Origin: Schizophyllum amplum
Taxonomy: Eukaryota; Basidiomycota; Agaricomycetes; Agaricales; Schizophyllaceae
Assembly (NCBI GenBank): GCA_007026445.1
Contig: VDMD01000015.1
Coordinates: 186,001 to 250,000, forward strand
Direction of reading: 5' to 3'
Length of the DNA stretch: 64,000 bases
A program made the translations under genes and the position numbers. A model generated the notes under the pieces. The model made no database searches and was not told the origin of the DNA. It worked only from the letters and a program-made list of their open reading frames with translations. Below are positions 11,441 to 23,430 of this stretch, one piece after another; the first letter of the stretch is position 1; every line of letters starts with the position of its first letter.

Positions 11441-12190
11441 ATGCCCCTCCGTATGGATACACCGCTGCGCAGCGCCCGGCAGATCCCATCATCTTCCAAC
11501 CTCGTCCAGGATCGCTCCCTCCTTACGACCCCCGCCATGCCCCGTAACGTCTCCCCAGCACCCTCATCGCCGTCCTCTGCATCCTCCTCGCGTCGCCAGT
11601 CTATCGATATGGGTCGCCCTGACCGACGCAACGGCTCCACAGCGAGCGCCACAATCGGCTCAAGACACCCTAGCCTCCGCCTAGGCAAGCTGCCCGACCG
11701 AGCGCCCATCCCTCCATCCCTCCTCGACTCGCCGCTGCTTCATCACCCGGACAGCATCTTTCGCAGGGGGATCGCCACCCCGCGGCGGCCATCTGAGGAG
11801 GACGAGCGCTGGCTGCAGGACACCGTGCCCCTTGTCCCCGCATCGTCACCAACCACACCCACAAAAGCACGCCGCCTGAGCCTCAGCGGCGGCGTGCGGG
11901 AGGAGGGAGCGCTCGTGCGTCGCCCTCCGACCCAGCGCATGAAGTCGGCGCAGATGCGACACCGGCCGAGCCCAAGCCTGCCGAGCATGCGCAGTGTCAT
12001 GATGTCCCCACCGCTCGTGCGCCCGCCGCGATCGTCGCCTGCGAGCAGCTTGCCGCCCCGCTCACCGCGGCAGTACTCGGACTCGCTGCTGCCCATCCGC
12101 CAGCGCTGCTCGAGTCCGTACCTGTCCCGAGCCTGGCCCGAGCGTACAGACTATTTCGCCGGCCTCCCCATACGCACGCACGCACGCTAG
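11441..12190 (+). CDS. Hypothetical Ser/Pro/Arg-rich protein
   Basis: A single uninterrupted 249-codon frame. The protein is dominated by Ser, Pro and Arg, with several SP/TP sites (SPAPSSPSS, RTPSS-like stretches, SPPLVRPPRSSP), and has no membrane segment or recognisable fold. It is probably intrinsically disordered, and the SP/TP density would suit proline-directed phosphorylation, which is inference. An intronless frame of this length in high-GC DNA could be chance, although third-position GC and codon choice look like neighbouring genes. The ATG at 11441 is the first in frame. Confidence 0.45.
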   Translation: MPLRMDTPLRSARQIPSSSNLVQDRSLLTTPAMPRNVSPAPSSPSSASSSRRQSIDMGRPDRRNGSTASATIGSRHPSLRLGKLPDRAPIPPSLLDSPLLHHPDSIFRRGIATPRRPSEEDERWLQDTVPLVPASSPTTPTKARRLSLSGGVREEGALVRRPPTQRMKSAQMRHRPSPSLPSMRSVMMSPPLVRPPRSSPASSLPPRSPRQYSDSLLPIRQRCSSPYLSRAWPERTDYFAGLPIRTHAR

Positions 12191-13151
12191 ATATACGGCC
12201 GTGCCTTCTCACATCCATTCGTTCACTTGCATCACCTATGCCACTCATACTGACCGCAGGAGCGGCGCACTCACTTCTTCTGGGATCCGCGGGGAGAAAG
12301 ACCCAGGATGACATCCATATTCTTATTTCGCCCCTTCTCTTCGTCGTTGTAAATCATCGCTTGTACACATACGCTTGCACATACCGGGGTTCTCCAGCTG
12401 CTCTCTCTCACTCGCATTTTCTACATATCGCATCGCTACGCTAGGTACGACCAGCGTACACTCTTCACTTGTTGGGAGTTCAGGTAATTCTTGGGCATTC
12501 TGGGGAGAACAGTTGCTACATAGACTGTTACTGTAGACCGTACAGTATATTCACGTTAATCGGTGTCGTCAATTGGAAGGGTCTTGGGCTGAGGAACAAC
12601 TTGTGAACCGAAGGTAGTGCATGCGTGTTTGTCGACACGCTTTGTAGCCCTCCAGGGCTGGCTCCGCGCGAAAGAGCGCATCGACCCTCGTCGCGATGCA
12701 ATTCCGACCAAACGAACAGCTGCGCAGCAGTAACATCTCAGATCTCAGATCCCAAGTCTAAGCTTCTGAACTTTCCGATCCATAGACATCGAGTCGATAG
12801 GCACGGGTAGCACCTGAGAGAGACCACCTGCCGCGCTCTTAGATTGTCTGACGGATCTTACCTGGGCACCGGGCAGAGGCGAGCGCCCATGGCTCCCCTG
12901 CCCGCCGATGAACGAACCTTGAGTGTACCTACTCACTCCAGGAAAGGAGTATCACCACTACCAGTGCCTTGCATCTAGCGCTGTACTGCCGCAAACGAAT
13001 CTCCTTGTGGATTCAGTATTCAGTCACTAAGTCGCCTATACTGAGCCAGCTAAGAACCGTACGCAAGCGCTCAAGCGCTCATTCAGGTCAGCATCGACGA
13101 TGAGCTCCCGGTATCCGTAGCCGCGCGGGATCGGCAAGAAGGCGGTCGGCC
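12191..13151. other. Intergenic region left of a TIR element
   Basis: About 960 bp with no supported gene. Open frames are short, and the sequence becomes AT-richer towards the right, where a small inverted-repeat element begins. Confidence 0.45.
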
Positions 13152-13566
13152 TACCGTCCCTGACCCAGATATGCACCACTTGGCCCAGGGTACCAGATAT
13201 GCACCACTCAGCCTGTGCCAGTCAAATTTTCGTGAAATCCTTAGATATTGGAGGGATTTGTAGCGCAGCATGTAACCTATGGTATCCTGAAATTTCATGG
13301 AGCAAGTGTATCTACAGCAAGAGGTAAGTAGAAAAATCGAAAGTCGCCCGGCAATTCCCGAAAAGTGGTGCATTGCGCTATCACCGTCTTTGCGCACAGA
13401 CACTGAGACAGCACCGTCGTTGCTCAGTGATGATTCTCACAAATATTTATGCGAAGAGATAATAGTTGTCTGCATGGGCATGATTATTTCCAAAGCATTT
13501 GAAGACGAAACCGGCGAGTTGTGGCTTGCAGACTCAAAGTGGTGCATGTCTGGGTCAGGGACGGTA
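13152..13566. mobile_element. MITE-like element with 30-bp inverted ends and TA flanks
   Basis: The left end (13152-13181, taccgtccctgacccagat...) and the right end (13537-13566) are inverted copies that match at 29 of 30 positions. Both terminate in TA, which is consistent with a duplicated TA target as in Tc1/mariner-type elements. Inside the left end a 16-bp piece (ccagatatgcaccact) recurs as a direct repeat at 13193-13208, and a shorter piece, agtggtgcat, recurs inside the right half at 13364-13373. The 415-bp body is AT-richer than its surroundings and carries no transposase, so it would be a non-autonomous element. The family is not determined. Confidence 0.6.
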
Positions 13567-13709
13567 TGTAGACAGGCTGGTCAGAAACTTGAGCTCATGC
13601 ACAACTTTCGCGATCATCGCGCCACTATATCGCATTCGCAGGGCAAAAACCTAAGTAGCGTTATCGAATATATACATACTACACAGAGAGACGCGCATAT
13701 GCCAAGCCC

Positions 13710-16292
13710 TCAACGCTTCCTCGGCGCGCTAACACTCAGCACCAGCATATCATCGTCCTCCAGGTTGTGACTGGCAATCGTGGTCGAGTTCGTCAGCATC
13801 TTCCCCTGATACGAAAGGCGGATACGCGATACGGGTGCCGAGCTCCCTGTCGTTTGCAAGATACGGTCGCGCAGCGTTGAGACGAGGAAGTTGAGCGGCA
13901 GCTCCGGAAGCGTCACCACCTTCCCGTCCAACTTCCACTCGGGCTTCGTCTCGTCCTCTGGTAGTTGTACTTGCAATGATATCGGGTACTGCGTTTATGA
14001 TGAGCGTCTTGTTCAACGGAGGAGGAGGAAATGACTTACAGGATGCATCCCGATCCAGTCAGCTTCGGGATAGAGCTGCCCACCCGGCAGCTTCGCGACG
14101 CGCTGTCGCTTGGGTGGTGGAGCAGCCTCAGCCTCGCCGCCTTCCATTTCTTCTGCCGAGCGGACCTGACCAGTTTGCGCAGGCGGCATCGAAGGCATTC
14201 CCGGCTGCTGGTAGTTGTATCCTTGCCCAGGCTGACCGCCTTGGTACTGCATCGGGGGGAGCATGGTGGACTGCTGCGGCGGGTACGCAGAGGCAGGCTG
14301 AGGTCCAGAGGTGATTGTCGCGGCAGAGTAGGCTGGGTTGGAAGCACCACCTGCAGCACGAGGGCCGGGAGGCAGAGATGACGAGCCTGTCAATGGCGCT
14401 GGAATAGATGCAGGTCCTATGCCGGGTCCAATGGCACCTGCCTCTTGCCTGCAGCAACGGGGTTAGATACGTTTTATAGACGGAGAACGCAAAGACGCAC
14501 GGCCCAAGACCCTTTGCACGATGAATAGCCGCGATCTGCTCCTCGAAGTTGACGTTCGTCGAGTAAGCGTCGACCGTCCTCGCCATCGACGCCGTGTGAC
14601 CATCCCACACAACCTTCTCGCGCTCCTTGCGCCGGACTTTCTCTTCCTCCTCTTCCTTCTTGCGCTTCTCTTCATCCGCTTCCGCACCGAAAATATCCAC
14701 ACGCTTGCGCGCAAGGTTTTTGAGGGACGAACCGACGTTGGCGCCGCTGAGGAGCTCGGAAGAGCGGGCATGGCGTGCTTCATTCATGTCGCGCTGCTCC
14801 TTCCACTTGGGGTCAAGTAGCTCGATACGCATGTGCTCGCCCAACTCGTCGATGGGGATTTGTTGACCGCATACGGAGCACGTCGTCAACTGTTGCTTTG
14901 ACTTCGAGCCGACTACAACATCATGAGCATATAGCAGAGCATAGGGCAAGATAAACTCACATTTGGGAACGTAGTCTGTGCGGATCTTCATGGGACCCGA
15001 CCCGGCCTGCATAGCCTGTGCGTGCTCAATTTCGCGTGCCCGCTCCATCTGCTCCCTCTTCAGGCGGTCTTCTGGTGTCTCCGCAGGGCCAACTGACTGC
15101 ATGATAGTGTCTTGCTGCTGCGTCTGCTGCATAGCATTGCTGGCCGCAGCAGCGGCTGCTGCAGCTTCGGTCTCCGCGACTGCCTGTCGTACACGCAGGG
15201 CCTCGACGTCTTCGGCGGTGTTCTCCAAAATCATGGCGGCATAACGCTTCTGCGCAAGCGTCATGTTCTCCACCTCTTGTACGCTCATGGGAGGGGGCAA
15301 CTCAGAGGTGGCATCAGCAGCAGTGAATTCGATGGTCTGCACGATGGCATAGTCATGCCAGTCGATCTCGGCAAAAGCAACTGCGAAGATGGGTCAGGAC
15401 TAAAATCAAATGACGCCAATGTAGGCGACGCACTTCTTTCAGCCTCCTGGTCGTCCTGCCGTCTTTTGTCCTTCTCGCGCTTGTTCTTCTCCCATTTCGC
15501 GTGCCTCTTCGCAATCTCGAGCTTCCTCCATCGTGCACCAGGCTCTGCATCCAGCTGCAGCTGTTCCAGCATGTCCTTATTAGGATGCAAGACTTTGGTG
15601 TACTGCTCGACCAACCGATTGAAGTAACCGAAGAGGGAATGCGTCGGCCTGAGAAACTCGAACTGGAAGTTGCGAGCCTCACGAGCAGAAAGGGATTGCA
15701 AGAAGTTCCGCCCGCGACGAGCCGTGAACAAGGCAGTCAGCTTCATAATATCACTGCGGAGGCTGTCAGCAGCTTGTCGAGAGGAAGAAGTACGACGCAC
15801 AGATCAATCGCTGAGATGTTAGGCATGTCCATGATGAAGTCGGGCGGCGGAGGCTCGAGTCCAACGTCGACCACCTCCTGCTTGACCTCCTTCACCTGCC
15901 CGTTCGGAGTCTCCTGCTTGACTGTTTCCTCGATTTCCCCCTGCGCCACTTTCGTCAACTTGTGGCGGTAGTAGGCATGGTATGGGTCTGCCGGATTGAG
16001 GAAGGAAAACTTGGGATCGTTGCGCTGCCCTTCGCGAATCTTGTCCTCGAACTGGGGAGGGTTTGCTGAGCGCGCAACAAATGTCGCAGTCCTGTCAATG
16101 ACAGCTATACGCGTCGTCCTTCAGCAAAGCTGGCCTTGAAGTCAACAGACCAAACGCACATTTGATTTCCGGAGGAGGGAGGATGAGGCCGCTAGCGAAG
16201 CGAGCCACATGGGCTTCCTCGGGTCCTGCGTTGATCCCGTTCACGTCTACGTCCATAAGGCCGTTGGGAGCACTCTGCACGGCGACGCTCAT
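13710..16292 (-). CDS. PRP21: Splicing factor 3A subunit 1 (SF3a120/Prp21)
   Basis: Predicted 758-residue protein from seven exons: 16292-16160, 16104-15801, 15753-15434, 15380-14961, 14912-14501, 14448-14040 and 13988-13710 (2277 nt). Two SURP/SWAP modules are present: IDRTATFVARSANPPQFEDKI...PYHAYYRHKL near residues 45-97, and LDIMKLTALFTARRGRNFL...FNRLVEQYTKVL near 140-205. They are followed by the charged SF3A3-binding region, the AFAEIDWHDYAIVQTI block and a QQ/PP-rich segment. The C-terminal ubiquitin-like domain ends in LVLSVSAPRKR. The length is close to the human protein. It is part of the U2 snRNP SF3a complex, needed for prespliceosome formation. The ATG at 16292 begins MSVAVQSAPNG; the longer upstream frame has no better start. 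It is divergent from NYN copy E. Confidence 0.93.
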
Positions 16293-16514
16293 CGTGGGCA
16301 GCAGCGTCGACAATGATGAGAAGAGGAAAGGCGCGACGAGCCGCTTGGACGCAAGTTCCCTTCGGGCGAGTTTCGCACGCTTGGACAGCCGGACGCCCGG
16401 ACGCCTCGGGCTCATTGCATTGCCTCGCGCAGTCACCAGCGTTTCCTCCTTGTATCGATCCACGTTGTCTCCACACTTTCCCTTCGCCAGGACATGTAAC
16501 TTTCGCTCACAACT
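16293..16514. promoter_or_regulatory. Divergent promoter region of SF3A1 and NYN copy E
   Basis: 222 bp lie between the two start codons. This dispersed NYN copy therefore shares its promoter region with an essential splicing gene. I see no TATA box. Confidence 0.45.
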
Positions 16515-19350
16515 ATGACCACTACTCATCAACCCGTTGCAATCTTTTGGGACTTTGGTACGCCTTACATTGTACAAGAAAGGGGGATCGGTGTTCCTGA
16601 TCTAAGCAACAGAGAACTGCTCTCTTGCCTTGGGACGGACTGGATTCACGGTCGCCCGCAACATCGAATCCATCGCACAGAAATATGGCTCTCTCAAGCT
16701 TTTCAAGGCCTACCTGGACGCCCAGAAACAACCGTTGGGCTCGGACGTCTTCCGCGCAGAGCTTCAGTCGTCAGGCGTCTCCGTCACCGACTGTCCTCAC
16801 ATAGGCAGGAAAGAGGTCGCAGATCGCATGCTGCAAGGTACGAAGTCCGTCTCATAAGCATATGTTCTATGCTGATACCTCCATTCCCCAGGCGATCTGA
16901 TGTCGTTTGCGCTCGACTATCCTGCGCCAGCCACCGTCATTATTATTTCCGCCGATCGAGACTTCGCCTACGCAGCCTCGGTCCTTCGTCAACGACGGTA
17001 CAACGTCGTCATGATCTCTCATAGCAATCCACGCCCAAATCTTTGGCTGATCTCCCAGGCAGTCGACTGCTACGACTGGAAGAAAGATGTTCTTCACGTC
17101 GAAGAGCCCACTTTGCTTGCACATACGACTCTTTCTCCCGGGAAAACGGTCCCCTCCCACGCGGATCTGCTAGCCCAGTGTCTGGCGTCTATCCCTCCTC
17201 CCGCCTCTGAGGCCGTTCACGCCGTCACGGCAACTACCACACAATCCATTTCTTTGACTGTCACAGATGCGGCAGCGTCGCGGGTCGACAGGAAGACTGC
17301 CGCAGTCTCATGTGAGTTCACCCATGCGCATATCGCCATTTTCACTCAAGTACCTGCAGCTACAGCAGGTCCCGTCAACGACTCGCCATCGTTGTCTCAC
17401 ATCCCGCCGAAGTTGCGCTGCCTCGTGCAGGCACTCCACACATTAGCTCCCACGTTTGCACCTGTGCCTAAGACACGCCTTCTTGGCAAGGTGAAGGCGC
17501 TCAATCCGCAATGCAGCCGAGACGAGTTCAAGCAGCTTCTCCGCGCTGGACGGGCCAATCATCTCATCAAGACCGGTAGCAAGCCGCAGAAGTGGGTCTG
17601 TCTCCGACCTGACTGCTTGGGCCAGGAGAACGCGGTGGTACAGGTTGTCGAGGAGCTCGTTGACTCGGGGCACGAGTCGTCGTCGTCTGACGAGGAAGAT
17701 GCTGTATGCGAGACACCGATTCCACCCGGCTTTGACGTCGTGGTTCACGCTTTACGAGACGTGGGCTCAGCAGGCGACTACCGCATGAAGCTCGGCGACG
17801 TTGCCGTCCTTGTCGCGAAGCACAATCGACGTCCCTACCTCCTCGCCGGCGTAGGGAAGCTCAAGGGCTACCTGGAGGCTGGGGAACGTCATGGAGTGAT
17901 ACGACGCGTCGGGCCGAAAACGACCTACCTCATGAACTATGTGGCTCTGACCGAGAAGTACCGGCCGGGCTATGCAACGCCACCATCCTTTATCAAGACG
18001 CATAGCAGGCGCTCCAGCGACACCACTGTCGTCTCTGATAGCGTTGAAGAGCTGAACGTCCTGGTAGACAAGCCTCCGCGATATGTCGATTCGGACTCTG
18101 GGTTCGAAGAGGAGGAAGTTGTGGATGTGCTTCCGCAAGTGTCACCGCCCGTGTTGGTCGAGAAAACCGCACGTCTCGCAGCTGAGCCTTGCGTCGTAGC
18201 ACCCGCATTGTCGAACATCGACAACGTGGAACTCAAGTCACCTACCGGAACCCCCATCGCCATCGACGCTGCTCTCGAGCCCGCGGATGTCTCGCCTGTC
18301 GCCATGCCGCCTCCGCAGATCCCCTCCGGCTTCGACGTTCTCGTCCGCGCGCTGCAGGATATCGGCCCCGGCGGCGAATACCGCATGAAGCGCTTCGACC
18401 TCGCCGAACTCATATCGGTCAAGCACGGTCGCGCGCCGTACGCTCAGGCCGGTGTGGGCAAGTTTAATCGTTACCTTGAGGTAGCGGTCAGCAAGGGCAT
18501 CGTGGAGATCAGCGGGAAGAAGGGCAAGACGATGGTGATCTTGACCGACACGTATCGCTCCAGTCCCGTTGTCCCGCCCTCCGCCTCTCTCGCATCCATC
18601 TTTATCTCGGAGCAGCCAGCAGAGCCTGCTGAGGAACCTTCGAGTCCGGGCATTCCACAGCCGGATGTGGATGCCACGAATTGCGCTGTCACCGTGGCCG
18701 ACCCTCCCACCGTGGAAGATCATGCTACGGAGTCCATCGCCGTCGCGCTGGAGAAGGAGACGGTGGATAACCAGGCCGTCTCTCGTGCGATGGAGGAGCT
18801 TCCGCGGGAAGTGAAGACGACGCCGTTCAGCGAACAGTCGTCCTGGGCCTTCGAGCTCATATCCCCGAACCCGCCCGAGATCGAGCTCGACTTCTCTTGC
18901 ACAGAGTCCCTCGAAGCTCTGGTCGCAAACAGCAACACCTTCTTGACTTACGACACCCTACCCGCTGCGAGCGCAGAGGAAGACGACGCATCGGCCGTCG
19001 CCGCTCCCAACGCCATAGCAGACACTTACGAGGAGTATCAAGACGGTAACCACGCCATCCGCGGCGCGATGGCGGCCAATACGATCGGCTTGTACGACGA
19101 GCCTTCTTGTGCGTCCGCATCGTCGGCGGGCCCGGCTGACTTCGACATACTTCTGGACGTTCTGCACACGCATGCCGCGAAGGGCTTCTCGGAGCCTCTT
19201 CGGAGCATCGTCGACTTCGACCTACACTACCGCCTCGGATGGGAGGGCGACCTCGACGGCCTCTTCGACCAGGCGGAATCTGCTGGTGTCATCAGGACTG
19301 GCATGCACCGATACAGCGGGCTGGCCTGGGTGGCTCTCACTGGGTACTGA
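16515..19350 (+). CDS. NYN-domain protein with four diverged LOTUS-like repeats (family copy E)
   Basis: Predicted 908-residue protein from exons 16515-16557, 16613-16837 and 16892-19350 (2727 nt). Introns fall at the same two places as in the tandem copies. NYN motifs are IFWDFENC, VTDCPHIGRKEVADRML, DLMSFALD and ISADRDFAY; the usual Gly of the SGDRD motif is Ala here. Four repeats follow near residues 170, 275, 475 and 770. Repeats 2 and 3 are close to each other (PPGFDVVVHALRDVG and IPSGFDVLVRALQDIG, both with YRMK) and carry basic residues, so they look like a recent internal duplication. Repeats 1 and 4 are more diverged. Long acidic and Ala/Pro/Val-rich linkers separate them. It is the only plus-strand copy and is separated from the array by UBC6 and SF3A1. 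Confidence 0.82.
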
Positions 19351-20212
19351 TCCTCATATTCGTTCGTACCTAACGACGCCATGTCGTTCGGACAAATTGC
19401 TTTTGTCGATGAGCAGAGCTCCCTTGGGTCCTGGTCGTGGACATTATCTGGTGTGTAATTATCTATATTGAATGTACTTTACCTTCCGTCACGCTCTCAT
19501 GTTCACGCCACAGTACGCCTACGTTTGTTCGTACACTACATCGCCGTCGAGCAACGCTTTCGATGCTTCATATATATGTTCGAGTTACACGACTGCGCCG
19601 AAGTCCCATCGAAGCCTGAAGATGAGCTGCAAGCCATGCCTCGTAGAGGAAGCTTTGATCAGGCGCACCAGTTCGGCAGCGTGAAAGTTGGGTGAAAACA
19701 TCATACTTGACGTTCGTGAGAACAACGCAGGCAGCCTGCTGTCGGAGTACCGAGTTGATGGCGAGGGGAGCGTCGAGCAGCAAACTCCAAGATCGACGGG
19801 AGCGTAGTGGCGTTCCCTGTTCACGAGCGCTGATCTGGCCCCCAGCCTTCAACGTTAAATCTCAGCAGCCATAACCTGTACCATACTATATGCACAGTAA
19901 GGTGAGCATGATCTTATCATGCGAGGGCAGCATTGAGTTGACTTTAAGTGGTAGATGTCCACGAGCACCAGTGAATGGCATGGAAGAACATGAAGAAACG
20001 GCCCACACGAGTCTCTTTGTGGGGCATCGCTATAATCAATTCCTTTCATCACTTCTTCTCTTGGTCTTCCTGTGATTTTCCGGAGAAGACATCGTCATGT
20101 GTTGGGATGACTGACGTCAAAGGTTTGCCCGGGCAGTAGAAAAGACTGTCGAGTGCGCATGGGACGTTCATCGACGACCGCTTCCCTCATCTTCCCGCCA
20201 CAAACAATCACA
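19351..20212. other. Intergenic region after NYN copy E
   Basis: About 860 bp with the 3' region of copy E and the promoter of the next small gene. Short AT-rich frames are present but have no recognisable products. Confidence 0.45.
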
Positions 20213-20704
20213 ATGGGGTGCGTCGTGCTTTCAGCGGGAAAGCAGTTCTAGCATCAACGATCATTCTTCCAGTATCACCGCATCCGTTTTAGCAGGTATC
20301 CCTGCGCTTCTCGCGCCAATAACTGCCATTTTCACGAGCTGCGCCGATGTTTTCAAGTGAGTACTTTGCACGCACGTCCACCCTCAATTGACCGACTCCG
20401 CAGGACACATCACGATACGAAGCAGAAGAAGCACGAAACCAAGCAGAAGAAGAAAGAGACGGAGAAGATGGACAAGGATGAGGGCGGTGGCCAGGGTGGT
20501 GGTGAGAGCGGTGGTGGTGGAGGGGGAGGAGGAGGTCAACCCCAAGTTGTCGTCCAGCCTGTCGTGCAGGGTGGTGCGCAGGGAGGGTCCCAAGGTCAGT
20601 AATTCGCGCCATACATCATTTCTGAGAACTGACGAGAGCGCATAGACCAACAGCCTCAGCAGCAGCCTCAGCAAACGGAACAGCAACAAGCGGAGCAGAA
20701 GTGA
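20213..20704 (+). CDS. Small protein with hydrophobic N-terminus and Gly/Gln-rich tail
   Basis: Predicted 112-residue protein from exons 20213-20217, 20273-20356, 20404-20594 and 20646-20704 (339 nt). Exon 1 carries only ATGGG. Residues 2-30 form a hydrophobic stretch (SVLAGIPALLAPITAIF). A strongly basic segment rich in Lys, Gln and Glu follows, then a poly-Gly block and a Gln/Pro-rich end. Similar short hydrophobic proteins with charged or low-complexity tails are common in Agaricomycetes, but I know of no function. All three introns have GT donors and AG acceptors, and the frame closes, which supports a real gene. Alternative: a non-coding transcript with chance frame. Confidence 0.5.
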
Positions 20705-20978
20705 TCTCAATTAGACGCGGCAACAAATCCCCTGGACCATTATCATACCTTTGTACGGAGGAGCCTTATACCTCGCTTTGCTTCCATTATACCATATTGC
20801 AACTTCTGTATTCCTCTATGTGCGACTGCAATTCAGCAGAGAAACGACGAGCGCAGCTTGTGACGGGCTCGTGCGGTCACCCTCAAGCCAACAAAGGTCA
20901 CGTGTTATGTGACAGACGCGTTGCATCTTGACTTTCAACACAATCTCGCGTCGCGCGCTTGCGACTGACACGACGGCT

Positions 20979-23251
20979 ATGGCAGACGCGCGAAGGAGAT
21001 CAACTATGCAGAACTCTGCTGACCCTTATGCGCGGTCTAACATTCCTCTGCCGAGCACTGTGAAGAAGACCGCATCGACGAACATGCGCATGTCGCTCGC
21101 TGGCCCCGCTGGCAGAGTGTCCATGGTGCCGCCTTCGACCAATCCTCGGCCTTCAATGATGCGTTCTCAAAACGCGAATCCTCTTCTTATGAGTGCCAGC
21201 AAACCTAACGTCGGGAGGACACCTCTAAACAAGTAAGCTGAAGCCTGGCTGTATGAACAGGCGGTCTAACGGATCTGCAGCAGCGTTCGAAGGGGGTCTA
21301 TGTGGCCAGGCGCTGGAGGAACAATACAGCAACAGGGTGCTCAAGCTTCCGCAAAGGATCCTCGTCCCCTGCGAGAGAAGTCGTATCAAGCGCTGATGCG
21401 ACGAGACATAATCGACTATCTCAAGAATGCAGGCACTGACATCACGTCTGCTACTCTCGCGAATATTACGGCGAAGGACTTTCGCCAGATATTCAACTTT
21501 CTCATTCTCTCGCTGGACCCGTCTTACCCTTTCACCCCTGGTGCGAGACTCGAGGAAGAGTTTGTGCCTGCATTGAAGGCTCAACGTTACCCATACGCCC
21601 ATACGATATCGAATAACTGGCTAGCGGCGCCCGCAAGTATGCATTCTTGGCCATCCTTACTTGGGGTGTTGCATTGGTTGGTGGAGCTATGTAAGGTAAC
21701 CCTTTCTTTATCATGCGTTGGCCGGCCTTTTATGACACCACTTTGCAGCTGAAAGAGCACTATCTCAAGAGCTCGCATCCGACGCTGCAGATACCGAGTA
21801 ACATTCCAGACGAATTTGACAGTATCCACGAGCACCGTGCTCTCGCGTTCGATTTCTTTGAGAAGTCCTATACCCTGTGGTTAGACGGTGCGGACGATTT
21901 TCCAGAGCCGACGCAGGAGTTAGAGGATCGGTACGGTGCGTGAGTCAGTTATGTATGGCAAATCCATTAACTAACGCATCCCAGCACGCAAGATACAGAG
22001 CATACAAGCAGAGCTGGACGAAATCTCCAACGAGTCCGTTTCTGCAAGGGAACAGCTGAAAGAACTTCGCGCATCGGCGGTCAGCTCGCTTTGGCCTGTG
22101 CTGTGCTGTTACTGAGAATCTGCTCTAGGATCCCATTGCCAAATTGCTGGAGCAAAACAAGCTGCTGAAGTCAGATTCCGTCAAGATGAGGGGCATCCTC
22201 GATCTGAAGGCGAAAAAGAAGACGAAGTTGCAGAACGAAATCATGGATCTCAAGGCGTCTCTGATGAAGAAAGGTGACCATATTGCGATGCCCTACTACT
22301 TTATCATGCTCAGTCACGGCACAGAAAGCGACCTCGAGCAACTGCACGCCGAGCACGGGAAGCTTACGGGCATCGTGCGCACGCAGAACCTATCGCCGGA
22401 AGAGGTCCATCAAATGAATACGAGCTACGAGACCCTCAGTCGCAACACCGAGGAACTGAAGCAAAAGCTCCTCGAAGCTCAGCGATACGTGCATTCCAGC
22501 GAGATTGCTGTCACGCACCGAAGTACCGCTGCAGAAGAGGCCCTTGACGCATACATCGACCTTGTGGCAAACCTCGACTTGTTCCCACCACTACAGCCGC
22601 CATGGGAGCACATCGACCTCTCACTGCAACTCAATACGGCGACGTCGGACGTCCGCGACCTGCTTTCAGGCGCCGACGTCAACGAGATTGTCCTTCCGAC
22701 CCTCGAGGATATTGCAGCGCGTAAACGGTCAGAACGTGCATCCCTCGAGAACCAGAAGATCAAGCTCGACGACGAGCTCGAACGCGTGACGCTGACGTGC
22801 GAGAACTTGGACGACGAGAACTCCCAACTCCAAAACAAAGCGGACGCGATCAATGAACAAGCGGATAACCTGCGCGATGTACGTCGTTCCTTGGAAGTCA
22901 TTCTTTCTTAATACTCATGGCGATACAGGCCGCGCAACAGGAAGCGTATGAGGCTTCCCGGCAGGCGAGTCAACTCGAGCGTGACCTTGCGCATGCCCGT
23001 ACTGTGGCGCTCGCGAATGGTATGGGTGTGAAGTCCAAGCTCCAAGCCCTGCAGATCAGGTCCGTTTCCTTTCATCGCCGTCTGAGCCAATCACTACTAC
23101 GCGTAGTTATACCGAGCAGGTCGAGAAGGTTGATCGTCTGAAGAAGCAGACAATTCATGCTATCTTGAAGAGCGGTGAAGATATCGCCGATCTGAAGAAG
23201 GAAGTGTCACAGCACCTCAACGAGATGCGCGAGTACGCGGAAACCGACTGA
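20979..23251 (+). CDS. NDC80: Kinetochore protein Ndc80 (Hec1)
   Basis: Predicted 641-residue protein from eight exons: 20979-21232, 21281-21695, 21749-21935, 21985-22079, 22129-22273, 22325-22878, 22929-23059 and 23107-23251 (1926 nt). The N-terminal tail is basic and Ser/Pro/Met-rich, as expected for the Aurora-B-regulated microtubule-binding tail. A calponin-homology domain follows with the family blocks DPRPLREKSYQ, FNFLILSLDPSYPF and MHSWPSLLGVLHWLVEL. The remainder is heptad-rich coiled coil that pairs with Nuf2, including a LEDIAARKRSERASLENQK stretch. Length matches fungal Ndc80. The intron at 22274-22324 is 51 nt and in frame, so an unspliced model would still be open. The ATG at 20979 was preferred over an upstream non-ATG extension. 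Confidence 0.93.
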
Positions 23252-23430
23252 AGGTATTCGGATATAGAGCGTGTATGTTCTTTGTACTGGCTTACTGGAG
23301 CCTTACTTGAATGTTGTCTCACTAGGTGGATTATCTATTGCTCAGAGTATGGCAGGATTGATATCGAGCAATCAGCGTGCAGCTGCGTGCAGGCTTCGGT
23401 GAATTCCGTGGAGTGTGGCAAGTCACCGTC

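Noticed and set aside
20388..20645. Arg-rich frame overlapping the Gly-rich small gene
   Set aside because: It is an alternate-frame shadow of the spliced Lys/Gly/Gln-rich exon.
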